Source of the DNA: Chryseobacterium oranimense | GTDB lineage: Bacteria > Bacteroidota > Bacteroidia > Flavobacteriales > Weeksellaceae | Length of the DNA: 64,000 nucleotides | NCBI RefSeq assembly: GCF_900129755.1 | Contig: NZ_FQWT01000001.1 | Span: 124,001-188,000, forward strand | Direction: 5' to 3' | Shown here: in pieces, positions 60,107 through 64,000 of the stretch | Layout of the letters: each line of letters opens with the position of its first letter | Position numbering within the stretch: the first letter of the stretch is position 1 | Notes under the pieces: generated by a model | The model's database searches: none | What the model saw: only the letters and a program-made list of their open reading frames with translations | What the model was told of the DNA's origin: nothing | Translations under genes and position numbers: made by a program

Positions 60107-60691
60107 ATGAAAAGATATAACTTATTGATTGTACTATTACTGCTTATTTTTAACGTTACTACAGCTCAGAAAAAGAAGAATTCCCCGGCTGCAGATCTTA
60201 GTGTTTTAAAGGAAACCAAAACCAAAATTGAAAACACTGTTCCATTGGTTATCAAGCATCTTCAGGCCATTGCAGATAAAGAAGGTGACAACAATATCCT
60301 TAACAACGGAAAAACAGCTTTAGGAAAAGAATATGGGATCCTGGAGTCTGAATGGTTCCTGTACAGAAATAATATGAAGAACTGTATTCTGAACAATTCT
60401 TCGAAAAAAGCTAAAAAATGTATGGAATATCATACACAGTACTTAAGAAATACATTCATCAACTATAACAATTATATCTCAAACCTTACCAGAAAGAACG
60501 GATACCTTGGTGTGGAAGGTGATACGAAATTTGACTTCAAACCGGCGGATATCGCCACAAAACTTAGTGAAGCTTATTCCAACGCCAATGATGCCGCAGG
60601 AAGAATGAAGGGAGACCAGAAAAAAGAATTCCTGGGACAGACCATGTCTGATGATAACAAACTTACTCCTTACAGTCAGTTAGCTCAATAA
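60107..60691 (+). CDS. Exported protein of unknown function
   Basis: A 194-residue protein with a clear signal peptide (YNLLIVLLLLIFNVTTAQ) and a mostly helical mature part: SVLKETKTKIENTVPLVIKH, YGILESEWFLYRNNMKNCIL and EYHTQYLRNTFINYNNYISN. The family is not recognised; the two cysteines near the middle (MKNCIL and KKCMEY) could form a disulfide. It is transcribed alone, with a terminator following. Periplasmic or surface location is likely. Confidence 0.75.
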   Translation: MKRYNLLIVLLLLIFNVTTAQKKKNSPAADLSVLKETKTKIENTVPLVIKHLQAIADKEGDNNILNNGKTALGKEYGILESEWFLYRNNMKNCILNNSSKKAKKCMEYHTQYLRNTFINYNNYISNLTRKNGYLGVEGDTKFDFKPADIATKLSEAYSNANDAAGRMKGDQKKEFLGQTMSDDNKLTPYSQLAQ

Positions 60692-60711
60692 AATTAACCT
60701 GAACAATAATG

Positions 60712-60736
60712 AATCCTGCTTTTAGAAAGCAGGATT
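60712..60736 (+). terminator. Intrinsic terminator
   Basis: AATCCTGCTTT and AAAGCAGGATT are perfect 11-bp arms with a TAG loop and a T run. Confidence 0.9.
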
Positions 60737-60762
60737 TTTTTATTTTACAAATTTCAAATAAA

Positions 60763-60790
60763 AAAGAGAACCGCAGATGCCGTTCTCTTT
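60763..60790. terminator. Second hairpin, terminator-like
   Basis: AAAGAGAAC pairs with GTTCTCTTT and GC pairs with GC around one mismatch. It lies 27 bases after the preceding terminator, in a 507-base gap (60692-61198). It could be a processing or transcription stop signal for an antisense or small RNA. Confidence 0.5.
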
Positions 60791-60832
60791 GTAGTTAGAA
60801 TATATACAAACATTAATCATTATTATATCCTA

Positions 60833-60913
60833 ATGAAAAATTTAAGTCCTGAGAAAAAGATCTCGCCGGAAGGCTGTTATGCATTAATCATAAAAACATT
60901 CGGGAAAAAGTAG
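60833..60913 (+). CDS. Candidate 26-residue peptide
   Basis: A short frame reading MKNLSPEKKISPEGCYALI and ending FGKK. The MKNL start recalls small bacteriocin-like peptides of this group, in which a double-glycine leader follows, but no GG site is present (EGC instead). It could be a degraded member of that class or chance. The rest of the 60692-61198 gap is AT-rich with no other coding signal. Confidence 0.25.
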   Translation: MKNLSPEKKISPEGCYALIIKTFGKK

Positions 60914-61162
60914 AAAATGAGGCGGAGATCTTAAAAACATAAATAGGCTCTGAAACCGGTTTCCCGGTTATTAAGAGCTTTACAAAAGTAAGATTTTGGA
61001 GCTGTACCGCTAAAAAAACGATGTAGAATTAAATAACATGCTTTGTAGAAGTAATACTACTTTTGAGACAATAAAAAATACAACATTGAGTGCTTTTTAA
61101 ATAGTGAATTTCATTTATACAGTTTATGAAATACAGCATGTTTCGGATTTTATAACCGCTGC

Positions 61163-61170
61163 TAACTTTG
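61163..61170 (+). promoter_or_regulatory. -7 promoter box for the 2OG oxygenase gene (TAACTTTG)
   Basis: TAACTTTG fits the consensus, 28 bases before the ATG. A second, partial box GATCTTTG follows at 61171-61178. Confidence 0.5.
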
Positions 61171-61198
61171 GATCTTTGTATCACTCTATACAAAAATT

Positions 61199-61912
61199 AT
61201 GAACGATATAATCCAAAGAATTGAAAACATAGACTGGGCAACAGTCACAGAAAGTTTACATCAAAATGGCTATGCCGTTGTTCCTGAACTGTTATCAGAT
61301 GGTGAATGTGAAACATTAAAATCAGAATACCATACATCAGATCTATACCGCAAAACAGTGGTCATGGCCCGCCATCGTTTCGGGTTGGGCGAATATAAAT
61401 ATTTCAACTATCCCCTTCCCGATCTGATTCATACTATGAGAACACAGATCTACCCGCATCTCGTTCCTGTTGCCAATGCATGGTTTAAGTCCCTGAAGAT
61501 CGATGCGGATTTTCCACCGGAACATTCAGCACTGCTTCAGCAGTGTCATAGCAAAGGTCAGCATAAGGCAACAGTGTTAATTTTAAAATACGGAAAAGGA
61601 GGTTTCAATACCTTGCACCAGGACCTCTACGGAGATATTTACTTTCCCATTCAGATGATTTTAATGCTGAGCAATCCCGGAAAAGATTTTACAGGCGGTG
61701 AATTTGTACTTACCCAACAGATTCCCAGAGCACAGTCCAAAGCAATAGTTTTAAATCCCGGGAAAGGAGACGCTGTTATTTTCACAACTCATTTCAAACC
61801 TGAAAAGGGAGCCAAAGGCTATTACAGGGTCAACATGAAACATGGCGTAAGTGAGATAAAAGAAGGCAACCGCTGTACATTGGGAATTATTTTTCATGAT
61901 GCTGTCAGCTGA
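61199..61912 (+). CDS. 2-oxoglutarate-Fe(II) oxygenase
   Basis: A 237-residue double-stranded beta-helix dioxygenase. The HxD motif is LHQDLYGDIYFPIQM, the distal histidine is in NMKHGVSEIK and the 2-oxoglutarate-binding arginine is in NRCTLGIIFHD. Such enzymes hydroxylate or demethylate using 2-oxoglutarate and oxygen. It resembles prolyl-4-hydroxylase-like proteins more than AlkB. The following gene encodes an Ada-type zinc domain, 3 bases away, so a link to alkylation damage is worth testing. Confidence 0.85.
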   Translation: MNDIIQRIENIDWATVTESLHQNGYAVVPELLSDGECETLKSEYHTSDLYRKTVVMARHRFGLGEYKYFNYPLPDLIHTMRTQIYPHLVPVANAWFKSLKIDADFPPEHSALLQQCHSKGQHKATVLILKYGKGGFNTLHQDLYGDIYFPIQMILMLSNPGKDFTGGEFVLTQQIPRAQSKAIVLNPGKGDAVIFTTHFKPEKGAKGYYRVNMKHGVSEIKEGNRCTLGIIFHDAVS

Positions 61913-61915
61913 TCT

Positions 61916-62164
61916 ATGAAACGGCATACTGAAATTTCACAAACCCTTTTAAGAAGTAAAATAAAAAGTGGAGAAATTAATTTCGGAGGGAACTTAAAAT
62001 TAAAAATCTACGGTTTGCTAAGCTGTTCTTCTGGCAAAAGAATGAAAATGGAAAACAGGGTCTTTTTTAAATCTGAAGAAGAAGCGCTGGAAAATAATTA
62101 CCGCCCATGCGGACACTGCATGAAAGAAAAGTACAAACAATGGAAAAATAATCTTTATCCATAA
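61916..62164 (+). CDS. Ada-type zinc-binding domain protein
   Basis: The 82 residues match the metal-binding domain of Ada, the sensor of methylated DNA phosphates: IYGLLSCSSGKRMKM, then NRVFFKSEEEALENNYRPCG and CGHCMKEKYKQW. The fourth ligand position is filled by cysteines, which in Ada accept a methyl group from phosphotriesters. There is no AraC or methyltransferase part, so it is a stand-alone domain. It is operonic with the oxygenase gene. Confidence 0.85.
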   Translation: MKRHTEISQTLLRSKIKSGEINFGGNLKLKIYGLLSCSSGKRMKMENRVFFKSEEEALENNYRPCGHCMKEKYKQWKNNLYP

Positions 62165-62230
62165 AAAATATAGAAATTCTGTCATGTTACATCGCTTTTT
62201 TTTAATACCATTGTATTAGAATGTACAGTC

Positions 62231-63010
62231 ATGAAAATTAAAATATTTGGATTTCTTATTTCCGGTATTATATCAGCGTATGGCCAAACAGCAGTGATTG
62301 AAGTGAATTATGAGACTAAAATCATTCAGGACAGCATCAACAAAAGCCAGATTAATATATATTCCTCCACTTTATGGTGCAATAACCTGGAATCGTCCTA
62401 TTACAGCCGGGAAGCTAAAGCTTACTATAATGGAAATTCCAATCAAACTAAAATGGCAGGCACAATCAATACCAGTTACGGAGCTATTCCCAAATATCCT
62501 AAGTCGGTAAGCAGTGTTTATAAAAACAAAGAAAGTTTATTGGTATCCATGCCTGTAGGAAGACATATTTTCACTTATGAGGAACCTCAGCTGAAATGGG
62601 AAATACTGAACGAGAAAAAAGAAATAAAAGGCTTTAAAAGCCAGCTGGCCAAAACCACAACCGATACCGGCGATACTTTTTTTGCCTGGTTTACTGAGGA
62701 AATAGCAATTCCCGACGGACCTTTCAGGTTCAAAGGCTTATCCGGTCTGATACTTGAAGTATACAATAAAAACAAAACCATTGAAATTTATGCTACGGAT
62801 ATTAAGAAATCTGAAGAAATAATAGAGCCCTTAAATTATGTGACCAATGTCAAGACCAAATCTAAAAATCAGTTTTTAGAAGCAAGAAAGACTTATCAGG
62901 AAAATCCATCTGTTTACAATGGAAATATGAGAATATTTGATGAAAATGGTAATGAAACCACTAAAAAGATGACCGATCGTATAAAAAATCAAACCACTTT
63001 TCTGGATTAA
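62231..63010 (+). CDS. GLPGLI family protein, GLSGLI variant
   Basis: A 259-residue exported GLPGLI-family protein (signal peptide IFGFLISGIISAYGQ). The name motif reads FKGLSGLILEVYNKN, a serine in place of proline. The family function is unknown. It shares the domain, but little else, with the protein at 56528. It is followed by the bidirectional hairpin at 63058 shared with the tRNA array. Confidence 0.85.
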   Translation: MKIKIFGFLISGIISAYGQTAVIEVNYETKIIQDSINKSQINIYSSTLWCNNLESSYYSREAKAYYNGNSNQTKMAGTINTSYGAIPKYPKSVSSVYKNKESLLVSMPVGRHIFTYEEPQLKWEILNEKKEIKGFKSQLAKTTTDTGDTFFAWFTEEIAIPDGPFRFKGLSGLILEVYNKNKTIEIYATDIKKSEEIIEPLNYVTNVKTKSKNQFLEARKTYQENPSVYNGNMRIFDENGNETTKKMTDRIKNQTTFLD

Positions 63011-63057
63011 AAGCTGAATTTTAAATCAGATGCCATTTATATAAATAGTATAAAAAA

Positions 63058-63088
63058 CAAAAGAAGCAATAAAGTATTGCTTCTTTTG
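63058..63088. terminator. Bidirectional terminator
   Basis: CAAAAGAAGCAAT and ATTGCTTCTTTTG are perfect 13-bp arms with an AAAGT loop. It ends the GLPGLI gene on one side and the tRNA array on the other. Confidence 0.9.
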
Positions 63089-63094
63089 TCTTAG

Positions 63095-63167
<73 letters not shown>

Positions 63168-63206
63168 GTGTATCTTTAGAGTGCTTACCGAAAGCACTTA
63201 GCTTAG

Positions 63207-63279
<73 letters not shown>

Positions 63280-63318
63280 GTGTATCTTTAGAGTGCTTAC
63301 CGAAAGCACTTAGCTTAG

Positions 63319-63391
<73 letters not shown>

Positions 63392-63429
63392 GTGTATCTT
63401 TAGAGTGCTTACCGAAAGCACTTGCTTAG

Positions 63430-63502
<73 letters not shown>

Positions 63503-63514
63503 ATATTGTGAGTG

Positions 63515-63522
63515 CAAAGATA
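63515..63522 (-). promoter_or_regulatory. -7 promoter box for the tRNA array (TATCTTTG)
   Basis: TATCTTTG on the minus strand, 12 bases before the first tRNA base. All four tRNAs are probably one precursor. Confidence 0.6.
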
Positions 63523-63592
63523 CGGCTATTTTTTGAAAATCCTAATTTTTCTTTTAAATAAAGGACTTTTATGAAAACTATTTTATTATTTG

Positions 63593-63600
63593 TATCTTTG
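63593..63600 (+). promoter_or_regulatory. -7 promoter box for the Sua5-like gene (TATCTTTG)
   Basis: Exact match to TAnnTTTG, ending only 4 bases before the ATG at 63605, which predicts a leaderless or nearly leaderless transcript. Confidence 0.6.
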
Positions 63601-63604
63601 TTTT

Positions 63605-64000
63605 ATGGCAAAAATACTGAAAATTTATCCGGACAACCCTCAGGAAAATCTTGTGAATGAGGTGATTAAAACCTTACAAAACGGCGGGCTTATTATCTAC
63701 CCTTCAGATACGATCTATGCCCTGGGATGTAATATTTTTGATATAAAAGCCATGGAGAAACTGGCTCAGCTCAAAAAAGTAAAGCTTGAGAAGTCTCAGT
63801 TTTCGATTATCTGTAATGATTTAAGCCATCTTTCAGATTTTACCAGGCCTATTGATACCTCCGTATTCAGGTTTCTGAAAAGCCATCTTCCGGGACCTTT
63901 TACTTTTATTCTGGATGCCAATAAGAGTCTTCCGCTGGCTTATAAAAATCATAAAACCATCGGTATCCGTGTTCCTGACCATCCGATTCCGCAGCTTATT
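63605..64000 (+). CDS. Sua5/YciO/YrdC-type threonylcarbamoyl-AMP synthase (3' partial)
   Basis: The first 132 residues of a Sua5/YciO/YrdC-domain protein: MAKILKIYPDNPQENLVNEV, then GGLIIYPSDTIYALGCNIFD and KKVKLEKSQFSIICNDL, PGPFTFILDAN and IGIRVPDHPIPQL. The domain makes threonylcarbamoyl-adenylate, used for the t6A tRNA base; the YciO sub-group is less well characterised. The gene runs off the end of the window. It is cytoplasmic and begins right after its promoter box. Confidence 0.9.
   Translation, partial: MAKILKIYPDNPQENLVNEVIKTLQNGGLIIYPSDTIYALGCNIFDIKAMEKLAQLKKVKLEKSQFSIICNDLSHLSDFTRPIDTSVFRFLKSHLPGPFTFILDANKSLPLAYKNHKTIGIRVPDHPIPQLI

Noticed and set aside
61199..61912. AlkB assignment for the 2OG oxygenase
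   Set aside because: The HQD and distal histidine are present, but the AlkB nucleotide-recognition lid motifs and the RxxxxxR pattern are not seen.

Overview
The window looks like chromosomal DNA from a Flavobacteriia bacterium, most likely Chryseobacterium or a close Weeksellaceae relative. The evidence is AT-rich DNA, Bacteroidetes-type -7 promoter boxes (TAnnTTTG) ahead of many genes, weak or absent Shine-Dalgarno sequences, two GLPGLI-family secreted proteins, a subclass B1 metallo-beta-lactamase of the IND kind, and a cyanophycin gene set. It is gene-dense housekeeping and accessory metabolism. I see no prophage, insertion sequence or CRISPR array.

Layout. 1-3253: a GCS2-type carboxylate-amine ligase (5' end cut by the window), a class I glutamine amidotransferase and an ATP-grasp-like protein, read together. 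3298-4183: an AT-rich unknown gene broken by a 127-bp tandem duplication. 4255-8922: cyanophycin synthetase (cphA), divergent from cyanophycinase (cphB) and an isoaspartyl peptidase, a complete make-and-break cycle for the storage polymer. 9019-13796: a small YtxH-like protein behind a sigma-54-like promoter, a methyltransferase, a GNAT acetyltransferase, a PH/SHOCT protein, hisS, an HRDC protein and ssb. 13967-17097: an arginase-family operon ending in a TIGR01777 epimerase. 17118-19845: a MarR regulator and a divergent UvrA2-type protein sharing two TTAACNNNGTTAA operators. 19983-21885: nudK, a frameshifted lipoprotein and a DUF2306 membrane protein. 22153-26539: two Lrp/AsnC regulators, an AhpD-like protein, and metE behind a cobalamin riboswitch. 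26722-27935: a 48-residue protein paired with a nucleotidyltransferase, then a J-domain/KTSC fusion.

28068-35882: a quinone oxidoreductase with divergent HxlR regulator, and a tetR-tolC-mfp-RND efflux operon. 36109-44123: cvfB-like, lpdA, a cupin, a small CxxC protein, a glycosyltransferase, recQ and kdsD. 44328-49801: tatC, M1 and M61 metallopeptidases and the metallo-beta-lactamase. 49993-55758: an orphan histidine kinase, dacB, pepE, a TPR protein, a YdeI-like protein and a small transaldolase. 55835-59782: a hexapeptide acetyltransferase with a heptanucleotide repeat next to its start codon, a GLPGLI protein and a BlaI/M56 (BlaR1-like) pair. 60107-63010: a secreted unknown, a 2OG-Fe(II) oxygenase coupled to an Ada-type zinc-domain protein, and a second GLPGLI protein. 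63095-63502: four tandem initiator tRNA genes. 63605-end: a Sua5/YciO/YrdC gene cut by the window edge.

Themes: nitrogen and peptide-bond storage chemistry (cyanophycin, amidoligases, arginase, peptidases), envelope and drug defence (RND efflux, metallo-beta-lactamase, UvrA2, BlaI/M56), and local regulators whose operators can be read beside their genes. The most novel-looking items are the GCS2/amidotransferase/ATP-grasp set, the short-protein/nucleotidyltransferase pair, the oxygenase/Ada-zinc pair, and the frameshifting 127-bp duplication.
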